Source: CAYLPU01 sp964385635 (lineage in GTDB: Bacteria > Chloroflexota > Anaerolineae > B4-G1). From it: DNA of 64,000 bases. Position 1 is the first letter of the stretch. Each line of letters begins with the position of its first letter. The position numbers and the translations under genes are program-made. The notes beneath the pieces are model-generated. The model had not been told where the DNA came from and did not search any database. It was given only the letters and a program-made list of their open reading frames with translations. Positions 49,320 to 57,426 of the stretch are shown here, piece by piece. The stretch is taken from positions 8,293-72,292 of the forward strand of contig CAYLPU010000010.1 of NCBI GenBank assembly GCA_964385635.1, given 5' to 3'.

Positions 49320-50663
49320 TTATCGGCGGGCGACCAGCGGCAAGTAAGCTTTGTACCTGGCCTCGCCAAACAGCGCGAACTGGGAGAAATGCGTCGTCGT
49401 GAAGGTCAGCGCTCCAGACATCACGCGGGCCGGTTCTCCCAGCATGGCCCAGGGTCCCTCAGGACCGGTGCGCGTCCAGAAGCCCAGCGTCTCGCGCTTC
49501 AGCCCAATCACGTCTGTATCCGTATAGTTCATCGTGATCGTGAGCGGGTGGTTGAACTGGCCCACGGGTTCGCCGAAGCGGGAGGCGGTCATCTCGAAGG
49601 CGCGATGGGCAAACAGCAGGCCACCGGGTGGGCTAGAGATCGGTCGTGTGTCTGTGAAGAGTGGCCTGAACTGGAAGCGCGTCGTGTCGGTTACAGCGCC
49701 GGGCGGGACGGTGAGCGTGACGCCGTACTGGTGGTGCAACTGGCCACCCTGGTTTGGCCCCAGCGCCATCGTGCCGTGGGGCAGGGTGACCACTGTGGTG
49801 ACTGGCCCGAGTTGCATGTGCTGCCCCGTCCAGCCAAGCCAGGCTACGTTGGTGATGACCGTGCCAGGTGTGACCACTCCCTCTACTCCCAACCGGTATT
49901 GGAGTGTCAGCGGCTGCCCGGCGTACACCTGACCCTGCCAGCGCAGCATGTGGCCGTCAATCTGTGTGCCAGTCACCGTGCCATTCCAGCCCAGGAAACG
50001 CACCTGGTGACTGAAGGGCAATGTGTCTGTCAGAGTGACCCAGCGCCCGTTCATTCCCCCGCCGAACTGGTGCGCCAGGTTAATTGTGATCGTGTAGGTG
50101 AGCACGTCGCCTGGTATCACGTGCCGTGCCTGGACCTGCTTGGTTGAGCCCGCCATGGCGCACACCTCGCTGGTCACACTCATCGTGTTGTTCGTCGTGT
50201 CGGATTCTACACCGGTCGTGGCGATAGTCGCCGTGGTAGTCAGCAGTTCCCCCTCTGGCAATGTCTCGTCCGGCTGCAGGGTGAGCAGGACGTGGCCGCA
50301 GCACGCATCGGCTGGCCACTCACAGAGCGGGCTGACAAAGTACCAGCTCAACTCGTTGCCACTGGTCACGTCCGGCGGGAGTGGCGACCCCCAGCGATCC
50401 GTGGCAGTGACGAACTGTGTCCCCACGGGCAACGTGGCCGTCACCCAGGCATCCGGCGCCATTTCTGTACCAAAGTTAAAGTAGCCAATTCTGACCACGT
50501 AGGTCAAGTCGGCTGTGATGTGCGCAGGAGCCTGCATGTCCAGCGTGAGGTCTATCTCCCCGGCGGCAGCCGCAGTGGGGAGGCCTGTCACCATCAAAAG
50601 GACAGCAGTTACTCCAAGGCCCATAGCCAGTGTGAGCAATCCAATGCGAGTAAGGCGTTTCAT
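49320..50663 (-). CDS. Secreted protein with DUF11-like domains and C-terminal YLPLV motif
   Basis: ATG 50663 follows GGGAGG; 447 residues. A signal peptide ending AAAAG precedes two beta-sandwich DUF11-type repeats (PAHITADLTYVVRIGYFNFG, then HVIPGDVLTYTITINLAHQF). A ZU5-like block begins QYGVTLTVPPGAVTDTTRFQF. The protein ends YKAYLPLVARR, a terminal motif I recall from many Chloroflexota secreted proteins and which may act in sorting. Surface adhesion or structural role is an inference. It faces away from the ECF sigma operon and shares its upstream region. Confidence 0.8.
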   Translation of the reverse strand: MKRLTRIGLLTLAMGLGVTAVLLMVTGLPTAAAAGEIDLTLDMQAPAHITADLTYVVRIGYFNFGTEMAPDAWVTATLPVGTQFVTATDRWGSPLPPDVTSGNELSWYFVSPLCEWPADACCGHVLLTLQPDETLPEGELLTTTATIATTGVESDTTNNTMSVTSEVCAMAGSTKQVQARHVIPGDVLTYTITINLAHQFGGGMNGRWVTLTDTLPFSHQVRFLGWNGTVTGTQIDGHMLRWQGQVYAGQPLTLQYRLGVEGVVTPGTVITNVAWLGWTGQHMQLGPVTTVVTLPHGTMALGPNQGGQLHHQYGVTLTVPPGAVTDTTRFQFRPLFTDTRPISSPPGGLLFAHRAFEMTASRFGEPVGQFNHPLTITMNYTDTDVIGLKRETLGFWTRTGPEGPWAMLGEPARVMSGALTFTTTHFSQFALFGEARYKAYLPLVARR

Positions 50664-50931
50664 AGCAACCTCCCTTTTTTCCCTTCCATTCAGCAATATT
50701 CGCTAATTAGTATGACGGAAGAACACTCAAAACCATACGGGTGACTCTGGGAGAATGTGGTATACTCAGGTGCGGGCAGCCCCGTATGGTTTCCGGCTGT
50801 TTTTACGTCATAAGAAGTGAAAGATCGCAGTACCGCAAAAGTCGCCCTGACGGTTGACCGTCATTCTGAGCGTAGCGAAGAATCTCCTTAGTACTGTGGT
50901 CGAGACCCTTCGCTTCGCTCAGGGTGACAGG
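50664..50931. promoter_or_regulatory. Divergent intergenic region with inverted repeats
   Basis: AAAACCATACGGG near 50730 and CCCCGTATGGTTTCC near 50782 are inverted copies; a related AAAACCTTACGGG stands at 43505, ahead of the receiver remnant. From ~50860 to 50930 another interspersed inverted repeat (TCATTCTGAGCGTAGCGAAG with CTTCGCTTCGCTCAGGGTGA) runs up to the ECF start. Confidence 0.5.
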
Positions 50932-51501
50932 GTGAGTTTTGCGCCATTGCGAAAGATCAATCGTTACGTGACAAACGAGCGCATCCTGCTGGAACGAGCG
51001 AAGCAATACGACGAAGCGGCACTGGGGGAACTCTATGATCATTATGCCCCCCGCATCTATGCCTACATCTATCGGCGGTTGAGCGATGCTCACCTGGCGG
51101 AAGATCTCACGGGGGATGTGTTCGTGCGGGTGATGCAGGCGATCCGAGCGGAGCGTTTCTGGCATACCTCGTTCCAGGCCTGGCTCTACCGTGTTGCGCA
51201 TAACCTGGTGGTGGATCACTACCGCCACCAGCCGCCAGCAGCCGAGTTGGAGTTGGATGAGCGGCTGGTGGCAGCCGAGGATGACCCGGCCTCTGCTGTG
51301 GCAGAGCGGCTCTCCCACCAGCGTCTTCGCGCTGCCATTAGCCGCCTCACACCGGACCAGCAACAGGTGTTGGCTCTGCGTTTTGGCGAAGGGATGACCG
51401 CCCGGAAGGCGGCCGAGGTGATGGACAAAAGCACGGGTGCAATCGAGGCTCTCCAACATCGAGCTCTGGCCGCACTGCGCCGTGTACTGAAGAAAGAGTA
51501 G
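50932..51501 (+). CDS. ECF-type RNA polymerase sigma factor
   Basis: The 189-residue protein has region 2 (ALGELYDHYAPRIYAYIYRR, then DLTGDVFVRVMQAI and FQAWLYRVAHNLVVDHYR) and region 4 (AISRLTPDQQQVLALRFGEG, KAAEVMDKSTGAIEALQHRA). It would direct RNA polymerase to a small regulon. GTG 50932 is taken as start since the sequence before it is interspersed repeat; GTG 50968 is also possible. It is 4 bases from a DUF5667-type gene, its probable regulator. Confidence 0.9.
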   Translation: MSFAPLRKINRYVTNERILLERAKQYDEAALGELYDHYAPRIYAYIYRRLSDAHLAEDLTGDVFVRVMQAIRAERFWHTSFQAWLYRVAHNLVVDHYRHQPPAAELELDERLVAAEDDPASAVAERLSHQRLRAAISRLTPDQQQVLALRFGEGMTARKAAEVMDKSTGAIEALQHRALAALRRVLKKE

Positions 51502-51505
51502 ACTG

Positions 51506-52735
51506 ATGGCAAGAATCTCTTTTAAGCGATCGCTAGAACGTTGCTTACAGGAGCTGACCCGCACGGGCGACGTCGAGGCCAGCCTGCGATGTTATCCCCA
51601 GTACGCTGGCCGGTTACGCCCGTTGCTCGAAATGGCCCAGGCAACCTACCGCTACTACGAAGCCGTACCGGAAGCGCCGGGGGGACTGGCGGCCGGCCGC
51701 GAACGGTTGTTGGCCATGGCCGCACAACAGCGCGCGAGGGGTGTTGGAGCAACCTCAGCAACCAGAACTGCAACCACACGCACAGCAGGTCGGAAGATAA
51801 AACTCGTCTTGGCGACGAGGCTCATCGCCGTTCTGCTGGTCGTCGTCGTGGGCACGGCTGCCCTCGGAGGCGGAGTCGTCTGGGCTGCTGGCGATAGTCT
51901 GCCGGGCGACCTGCTGTACCCGGTCAAACTGGCCACGGAGGACGTTCGCCTGGCGCTCGCCTCCGCGCCGGCGGATCAGGTAGATCTGGCGCTGCAGTTC
52001 GTTGAGAGACGGGCGGAAGAGGTGCAAACGCTGGTAGTGGCCGGGCGACAAGTGCCGGACGAGACCATCGCTCGGATGGAACGGCACATCGAGCGCGCGT
52101 TGACCCAGGCAGCCTGGGCCTCTGATGAGGAGATGACCGGCCTGCTGACGAGAGTAGCCGAACGCACGCGCACCCAGGCGCAGGTACTGGAACAGGTGCG
52201 AGCGACGGCTCCACAACAAGCCCAGGCTGGGCTGGAGCATGCTGCGACTGTCTGCCGGCAGGGAGCGGAGGCGGCGGAGGATGGGTTGAACGATCCCCAG
52301 GCGTTTCGCCGACGTTACCGGCACCAACGAGGAGCCCGCCCTGAGCCTGCCGAAGGGACACCGGAGCCGACGAGTGTGCCGGAGCAGGTGACCGTCACCC
52401 CAGGGGGCGATCAGGAACAGGATCAGGAACGATATCAACAGCAGGACCAGGAGCGCACGCACACACCAGTTGGTGCGCCGCATATTACGCCCCACGGGCT
52501 GCGGGCAACTCTCGTACCACAGGCCACGCCCCGCGACGCGCAGACAACTCCCATGCCACAGGTCACACCCCACCACGGGCCGCAGGCAACTCCCGTACCA
52601 CAGGCCACGCCCCACGGCCCGCAGGCAACTCCTGTACCTCCCGCCGCGACGCCACGGCACCAGGATCCTGGTCGTGAACAGGGCGGGGGTGAACAGGATG
52701 GTAGTGAACACGACGGCGGTGGACGAGGCAGTTGA
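51506..52735 (+). CDS. DUF5667-type membrane protein, probable anti-sigma partner
   Basis: The 409-residue protein has a cytoplasmic N-terminus (1-~105) of the kind that may bind the sigma factor, one membrane segment (LIAVLLVVVVGTAALGGGVV), and an outside DUF5667 domain starting GDSLPGDLLYPVKLATEDVR. The last ~130 residues are low-complexity, with PQATP-type repeats and Gly/Asp-rich ends. An REP-like sequence near 52336 encodes PEPAEGTPEP in frame. Its place behind an ECF sigma gene is a frequent Chloroflexota arrangement. Confidence 0.8.
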   Translation: MARISFKRSLERCLQELTRTGDVEASLRCYPQYAGRLRPLLEMAQATYRYYEAVPEAPGGLAAGRERLLAMAAQQRARGVGATSATRTATTRTAGRKIKLVLATRLIAVLLVVVVGTAALGGGVVWAAGDSLPGDLLYPVKLATEDVRLALASAPADQVDLALQFVERRAEEVQTLVVAGRQVPDETIARMERHIERALTQAAWASDEEMTGLLTRVAERTRTQAQVLEQVRATAPQQAQAGLEHAATVCRQGAEAAEDGLNDPQAFRRRYRHQRGARPEPAEGTPEPTSVPEQVTVTPGGDQEQDQERYQQQDQERTHTPVGAPHITPHGLRATLVPQATPRDAQTTPMPQVTPHHGPQATPVPQATPHGPQATPVPPAATPRHQDPGREQGGGEQDGSEHDGGGRGS

Positions 52736-52757
52736 TTGTTTGGAAAACATTGGTGTT

Positions 52758-52800
52758 AGCCCCCCGGCCTGGAGAAGACTCTAAGCCGGGGGCTTTTGAT
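52758..52800 (+). terminator. Rho-independent terminator of the ECF operon
   Basis: AGCCCCCCGGC (52758-52768) and GCCGGGGGCT (52785-52794) form a strong stem followed by TTTTGATTTT. Confidence 0.85.
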
Positions 52801-52896
52801 TTTGGGCCATCCTACACGATTTCCGCATCGTTCCTTCACTCAATCTTCATACACCTCAGGTATACTGGGCGCAAATCAGACATAGGAGGTATTGAG

Positions 52897-53217
52897 ATGA
52901 ACAAGGCAAAGTTGAACTATCTGTTGGACGCGGTGATTGGGCTGGCCTTTGCGCTCTCCGGTGCGACCGGCATCGCGTTCCTGCTGATGGGCTCCGGTGG
53001 CTACCAGGGCGGCCGCAATCCGGGTTTCGAGACTGCATTGTTGGGCTTGAGCCGCGGCACCTGGGACGATTTGCATACCTGGGCCAGCCTGGTGATGATC
53101 GTCGGTGTGCTCGTGCACCTGGCACTCCACTGGAAGTGGATCGTCTGCGTGACCAAAAAGATGATGCCTTCCCTGCCACGCCGGACTGAAGAGCAGGTAT
53201 GCGAAGTGATAGCGTAA
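52897..53217 (+). CDS. DUF4405-type membrane protein
   Basis: ATG 52897 follows AGGAGGT; 106 residues with three hydrophobic segments. His residues line the last two (LHTWASLVMIVGVLVHLALHW), as in cytochrome b561-like DUF4405 proteins, which may bind heme. It likely forms a unit with the next gene. Confidence 0.78.
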   Translation: MNKAKLNYLLDAVIGLAFALSGATGIAFLLMGSGGYQGGRNPGFETALLGLSRGTWDDLHTWASLVMIVGVLVHLALHWKWIVCVTKKMMPSLPRRTEEQVCEVIA

Positions 53218-53268
53218 ATCGTTGGAATGGTAGAGACTTGGTCAAAATCAACAAACGGGAGGTAAAAA

Positions 53269-53922
53269 ATGACGAAAGTATTGAGTTACGGTGTGGTCGG
53301 GCTGCTGGCTGTAGCATTGTTGGCAGGGACAGGGTATATCCTGCTGAGTCCCACAGAGGCCCAGGCCGAACGAGGCCCACTCGGTGGTCAAGGACAAGTT
53401 CAAGGGCCGGGTCGCAGTGGAACCTGGCAGGGCGATGCGGAGACAGAAAACGGCGTCGCCGCCTACGGTCAGGGCCGCGGCCATGGGAACGGAGGCAGCG
53501 AGGTGGGGATGCCTGACCAGGGCACCTACGGGCGCAGCGAGGCGGTGCAAGGCCGTGGAGCCTTTGGTAGCGAGGGCGCTTCTGATGGACGTGGACGAAA
53601 TTCCGGCACAGGCCAGGGTCGCAATGAAACGGTGAGAAGCGTGGACTGGGAAACCCTGACGGGAGAGGTGACCGTCGTGGACGGCGATATCACCGTCGAG
53701 ACCGCCGAGGGCGAGGTGTTGGTCGGCCTGGGGCAGGCCTCATATCGGGAAGGCTTTGCTCTGGAGGTAGGGGACAAAGTGTCGGTGACCGGTTTCCACG
53801 AGGATGGTGAGTTCAAGGCGGGAACCGTCGAGAACCTCACCACCGGGCAAACGCTCGTCCTGCGGGATGAGACCGGACGCCCGATGTGGTCAGGGCAGGG
53901 ACGGCTCAAGAATCAAGGGTAG
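53269..53922 (+). CDS. Secreted Gly/Gln-rich protein with C-terminal OB-like domain
   Basis: The 217-residue product starts with a signal anchor (YGVVGLLAVALLAGTGYILL). The middle ~90 residues are Gly, Gln, Arg rich (GQGRGHGNGGSE, GRGRNSGTGQGRNE). The C-terminal ~85 residues appear to be a small beta-barrel: WETLTGEVTVVDGDITVETA, GDKVSVTGFHEDGEF. It follows the DUF4405 gene by 51 bp with GGGAGG upstream. A redox or metal role in the envelope is possible but unproven. Confidence 0.68.
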   Translation: MTKVLSYGVVGLLAVALLAGTGYILLSPTEAQAERGPLGGQGQVQGPGRSGTWQGDAETENGVAAYGQGRGHGNGGSEVGMPDQGTYGRSEAVQGRGAFGSEGASDGRGRNSGTGQGRNETVRSVDWETLTGEVTVVDGDITVETAEGEVLVGLGQASYREGFALEVGDKVSVTGFHEDGEFKAGTVENLTTGQTLVLRDETGRPMWSGQGRLKNQG

Positions 53923-53940
53923 CCGCAGCGACCGAACACG

Positions 53941-53980
53941 GCCCGGAGATCGCAGGTAGGTCTCCGGGCTGCTTTTTCTT
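53941..53980 (+). terminator. Rho-independent terminator
   Basis: GCCCGGAGA and TCTCCGGGC pair around an 11-base loop, followed by TGCTTTTTCTT. Confidence 0.8.
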
Positions 53981-54206
53981 GTTGGAGAACAAGGGAACCC
54001 GCCGGATTGTCGTCCGGCGGGAGCGTAACAAAGTTGCGTTTGCTGTCCCCAAGCTATTAGGGTATAATGACATCAGACTTCAGATTGAACCACGGTTTCG
54101 GCGCTGAGACTTCAAGCGGCTCTACGCCTCAGTGCGCGCGTTCTCAGCCCCTGCTCAGCGGGAGCATTGTTCAGCGCCGACTCAACCAAATTGAGTGGTT
54201 CACAAA
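53981..54206. other. Gene-free region with a hairpin
   Basis: CCGCCGGA/TCCGGCGG (53999-54022) is the only structure I see before the block of repeats. The gap between 53923 and 54687 is otherwise composed of the repeats listed separately. Confidence 0.45.
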
Positions 54207-54290
54207 CCGCTCGTGGCGGATTGTCAGATTTGCCACCCTCCGCTGGATTTGGCAATCCAGCAGGAGCACTTTGTGATGTACTGAAGTTGG
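54207..54290. repeat. Dispersed double-hairpin repeat, copy 2
   Basis: CGTGGCGGATTGTCAGATTT and CCGCTGGATTTGGCAATCCA with CACTTTGTGATGTACTGAA match the order and sequence type of the repeat at 42846-42925. Confidence 0.65.
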
Positions 54291-54348
54291 TAGATCAGAG
54301 AGCGAACGAGCCGGCGGCCCAACTTACCAATCTACCGGTACACCAATG

Positions 54349-54449
54349 GTATCTTTTCAATAAATGGGGGTGAGGTGGAGGAACGCCAGCATCTTGCTGG
54401 CATCTAGCGACCAAGATGGTCGCGTTCCCCCAAGATATTGAGAAGATAC
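54349..54449. mobile_element. MITE family 1, copy 3 (101 bp)
   Basis: The same 101-bp sequence as at 26566-26666, flanked by CACCAATG on both sides (54341-54348, 54450-54457). The perfect duplication and identity with the ars copy show recent insertion. Confidence 0.9.
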
Positions 54450-54482
54450 CACCAATGTACCAGTCTCTCAGTTAGTCCATCT

Positions 54483-54643
54483 GTAACTACTCAGCCACCC
54501 CCACGCGGAGCGTTGAAACGCCCCGCTGATACGGCGAAACCCGTTAAAACGGGTTAGAAAGTCGCGTTTTAGTGCGTTTTAACGCACTTTGCGTATCAGC
54601 CGATGGTTTCAACCATCGGCGGGGCAAACGGGTGAGTAGTTAC
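54483..54643. mobile_element. MITE family 2, copy 2 (161 bp)
   Basis: Same sequence as 48031-48191, flanked by GTCCATCT on both sides (54475-54482, 54644-54651). It lies 45 bp upstream of the stressosome operon and 33 bp from MITE family 1 copy 3. Confidence 0.9.
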
Positions 54644-54687
54644 GTCCATCTTACATCAACAAAATGGAGACAGAGGAGAAAGGCACT

Positions 54688-55614
54688 ATGACCCCCTCGG
54701 ACGATCTTGAGGCGAAGCTAGCACTCCTGGAATGGAAACTTGAAGAGAGGATCAAGGAGTTGGATTGTATCCACAGCATTACCGATCTCGTAGAGCAGCC
54801 GGGTATATCATTGGAGGAGATACTTCAGGGGATAGTTGCTCTCGTGCTCCCTGCCTGGCAGTACCCAGAGGTCGCTTGCGCACGTGCCATCGTAGAGGGA
54901 CAAGAGTTCGGGACGGAGAACTTCAGAGAGACCACCTGGAAGCAGGTCAGTGACATCGTTGTGCGTGGCGAGCGGATCGGCACCCTGGAGGTCTATTACC
55001 TGGAGGAAAAGCCAGAAAGTGATGAGGGGCCTTTCCTGAATGAAGAGAGAATGCTGCTCAACACCATTGCCGAGCGATTGGGAAGAATCATTGAGCGCAA
55101 GCAGGCGGAGGAGGCGCTGCGAAAAGTCCACGACGAGTTGGAAAGACGGGTTGAGGAGAGAACTGCCGAGCTGACAAAGGCCAACGAAACGCTCCGCCAA
55201 CAGAGCCAGGCGATAATGGAACTCTCGACGCCGGTGATCAAACTGTGGGACGAGATCGTGCTCTTGCCGTTAGTCGGAGTCATTGACACGCCCCGCGCGC
55301 AGCAGATGATGGAGCGGTTGCTCCAATCAATCGTCGAAACCGAGTCGCGGGTGGCGATCATTGATGTCACCGGCGTGTCGGTCATTGACACTAGTGTGGC
55401 CCAGCACGTGCTGAAGACAGTCAGCGCGGCCAGGATGCTGGGGGCCGACGTGATCATCACCGGCTTCAGCCCCGACGCGGCCCAGACGCTGACCAGGCTC
55501 GGCGTTGATCTCTCCGCCATGCGCACCCGAGGCACGCTGTGGACGGGCATCGTCGAAGCCTTCGACCTGATCGGCCTGCAGGTCGTGCCTCGGCTAGAGG
55601 AGGGCCGGCGATGA
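54688..55614 (+). CDS. rsbR: RsbR-like stressosome protein with GAF-like sensor and STAS domain
   Basis: From ATG 54688 (AGGAG 9 bases upstream; an ATG at 54664 has none) 308 residues. The N-terminal ~150 residues look like a GAF-type sensor domain (SLEEILQGIVALVLPAW, then LNEERMLLNTIAERLGRIIE). A coiled linker (ELERRVEERTAELTKANETL) follows, then the STAS domain with VAIIDVTGVSVIDTSVAQHV, whose Thr is the RsbT phosphorylation position in this family. It would form the stressosome core with RsbS. It overlaps rsbS by 4 bases. Confidence 0.85.
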   Translation: MTPSDDLEAKLALLEWKLEERIKELDCIHSITDLVEQPGISLEEILQGIVALVLPAWQYPEVACARAIVEGQEFGTENFRETTWKQVSDIVVRGERIGTLEVYYLEEKPESDEGPFLNEERMLLNTIAERLGRIIERKQAEEALRKVHDELERRVEERTAELTKANETLRQQSQAIMELSTPVIKLWDEIVLLPLVGVIDTPRAQQMMERLLQSIVETESRVAIIDVTGVSVIDTSVAQHVLKTVSAARMLGADVIITGFSPDAAQTLTRLGVDLSAMRTRGTLWTGIVEAFDLIGLQVVPRLEEGRR

Positions 55615-55994
55615 TAATCCCCATACTCAGGCTCAAAGATGTCCTGCTGACATCGATCCAGGTGGACCTGACCGACCAGGAAGCACTCGACTTCCAGGCG
55701 GATGTATTGCGCATGGTGAGCGAGACGGAGGCCGGGGGAATCGTCATTGATATCACGGCGCTGGACGTGGTGGATTCCTTCATGGCGCGGGTGCTCAACG
55801 ACACGGCTCGGATAGTGCGCATATTGGGGGCCGAGGTCGTCCTCAGCGGCATGCAGCCCATGGTGGCACTGGCGCTGATCGAGATGGGCCGGGAATTGGT
55901 CGGCGTGGAGACCGCGCTCAACCTTGACCAGGGACTGGAAAGGCTGCAACGCCTGATCCAGGAAAGGACAAGCGGCCATGGCAGACCTGACTAA
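55611..55994 (+). CDS. rsbS: RsbS-like STAS protein
   Basis: The 127-residue single STAS domain starts IIPILRLKDVLLTSIQVDLT and has VIDITALDVVDSFMARVLND, with the conserved Ser of RsbS in the DSF motif. It should be phosphorylated by RsbT to free it from the stressosome. ATG 55611 lies in ATGA with the rsbR stop; it overlaps rsbT by 17 bases. Confidence 0.88.
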   Translation: MIIPILRLKDVLLTSIQVDLTDQEALDFQADVLRMVSETEAGGIVIDITALDVVDSFMARVLNDTARIVRILGAEVVLSGMQPMVALALIEMGRELVGVETALNLDQGLERLQRLIQERTSGHGRPD

Positions 55995-56388
55995 GATAAG
56001 GGTCGTCCTTGAGAACTCACGTGACGTCGTGATCGCGCGGGGGGCGGGCCGGGAGGTGGCGCGCCAACTCGGCTTCGGCCCGGCCGATCAGACCCGGTTG
56101 GCCACTGCCATCTCGGAACTGGCGCGCAACGTCATCCAGTATGCGAGGGAGGGGGTCTGCCTCGTCACTGACGAGTCGAATGGGCACCGGATCAGTATCA
56201 AAGTCGTGGTCGAAGACCACGGCCCCGGAATTTCCGACATTGAGAGAGCGATGGAGTACGGCTTCAGCACGGGCGGGGGGTTGGGGGCCGGGCTGCCGGG
56301 CGCCAAGAGGCTGGTGCACGAGTTCGACATCGAGTCCCAGCCGGGGCATACGCGGGTCACGATTGCGATGAGCAGGCCGAGGGTGTGA
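55978..56388 (+). CDS. rsbT: RsbT-like anti-sigma regulatory serine kinase
   Basis: The 136-residue GHKL ATPase has the N-box ATAISELARNVIQYAREG and G-boxes VVEDHGPGISDIERAMEYG and GAGLPGAKRLVHEFDI. It would phosphorylate RsbR and RsbS, then activate a partner carrying an RsbU-type N-terminus. Such a domain is found in the kinase at the end of this operon. Confidence 0.88.
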   Translation: MADLTKIRVVLENSRDVVIARGAGREVARQLGFGPADQTRLATAISELARNVIQYAREGVCLVTDESNGHRISIKVVVEDHGPGISDIERAMEYGFSTGGGLGAGLPGAKRLVHEFDIESQPGHTRVTIAMSRPRV

Positions 56389-56390
56389 TA

Positions 56391-56418
56391 GGGAGTAGGG
56401 AGTAGGGAGTAGGGAGTA
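56391..56418. repeat. Four tandem GGGAGTA heptamers
   Basis: GGGAGTA is repeated four times exactly between rsbT and the next gene, each copy containing GGGAG. The last one is placed to serve as ribosome-binding site for GTG 56423. Confidence 0.75.
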
Positions 56419-56422
56419 GACC

Positions 56423-56821
56423 GTGATCGTCCAGGTAACCGAGGAGCATCACGTCGCACAGGCGCGGCGGGCGGCGGTGGCGCTGGCCGAGGAGATTGGT
56501 CTCAAGCGGGTGCTGGTCTACTACGTGGCGACCAGCGTCTCGGAACTGGCCAACAATCTCTTTTTCCACACCCCCCGGGGCGGTAGGGTCACGCTCACTG
56601 TCCTCAGGCGGGAGGGGGAGGTCGGCATCGAGGTCGTCGCCGAGGACGACGGCCCCGGCATCCCGGACGTGGGACTGGCCATGCAGGATGGCTTCTCCAC
56701 CAGCGGCGGGTTGGGCGGTGGCCTGCCCGGCGTGGAGCGGCTGATGGATGACTTCGAGATCACGTCTGCGGCCGGCGCCGGGACGCGCGTCGTGGCCAGA
56801 AAGTGGCAGCCGTGCGGGTAG
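56423..56821 (+). CDS. Second GHKL-type ATP-binding protein (RsbT/RsbW-like)
   Basis: The 132-residue protein has the N-box YVATSVSELANNLFFHTPRG and G-boxes AEDDGPGIPDVGLAMQDG and GGGLPGVERLMDDFEI, parallel to RsbT upstream. It lacks a sigma factor neighbour. It may be a paralogous switch kinase for the same stressosome or bind an anti-sigma antagonist. It starts with GTG and overlaps the next gene by 19 bases. Confidence 0.82.
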   Translation: MIVQVTEEHHVAQARRAAVALAEEIGLKRVLVYYVATSVSELANNLFFHTPRGGRVTLTVLRREGEVGIEVVAEDDGPGIPDVGLAMQDGFSTSGGLGGGLPGVERLMDDFEITSAAGAGTRVVARKWQPCG

Positions 56822-57426
56822 CGATCGCGAAACACGCTTTTCCTGGCGACCCGCATTGCGGGGACGAGTGCGCCTGGTGGCACATCGGCCGCGAGGTCAC
56901 GCTCTGCATCGTGGACGGGCTGGGCCACGGGGAGCACGCGGAGAGGACAGCAAGGGCGGCTGTGGAGTACGTCGCCGGGCACCTGGCGCAGCCGCTGGTG
57001 GACATCTTTGCCGGTTGCGACCAGGCGCTGCGCCGCACGCGGGGCGCGGCGATGGGCATCGCCGTCATTAACATTGGTGAGGGCGAGAGTGGGGGCGAGG
57101 ACGAAGAGGCGGGGACGTTGACCTACGCCGGGATCGGCAACACGCGCGCCATGATCGTCCGGGAGGCGTGTCCCGTGGTTGGGCTGAGCAGCAACTATGG
57201 CATCGTGGGCGGCGGCTACCGGAAACTGGCGCCCGAGACTGTGGGGCTGAAACCGGGCGACCTGGTGATCCTGACCAGCGACGGCATCAAAGAGCGATGC
57301 GACATATTGGCCTACGACGACGCGCTGCGCGCGGACGTGCAGCAGTTGGCGGAGAATATCCTCCACGACTGGAGCCGTGAGACGGACGACGCGGCGGTGC
57401 TGGTATTCAGAAGCGAGGTGTCGTGA
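56803..57426 (+). CDS. RsbX/SpoIIE-like PP2C-type phosphatase
   Basis: The 207-residue protein has the metal-binding motif VTLCIVDGLGHGEHAERTA, a GAAMGIAVINIG strand pair, and LVILTSDGIKERCDI and ETDDAAVLVF, the PP2C metal sites. RsbX-type enzymes dephosphorylate RsbR/RsbS and reset the stressosome. It starts with GTG and overlaps the next gene by one base (TGATG). Confidence 0.84.
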   Translation: MAAVRVAIAKHAFPGDPHCGDECAWWHIGREVTLCIVDGLGHGEHAERTARAAVEYVAGHLAQPLVDIFAGCDQALRRTRGAAMGIAVINIGEGESGGEDEEAGTLTYAGIGNTRAMIVREACPVVGLSSNYGIVGGGYRKLAPETVGLKPGDLVILTSDGIKERCDILAYDDALRADVQQLAENILHDWSRETDDAAVLVFRSEVS

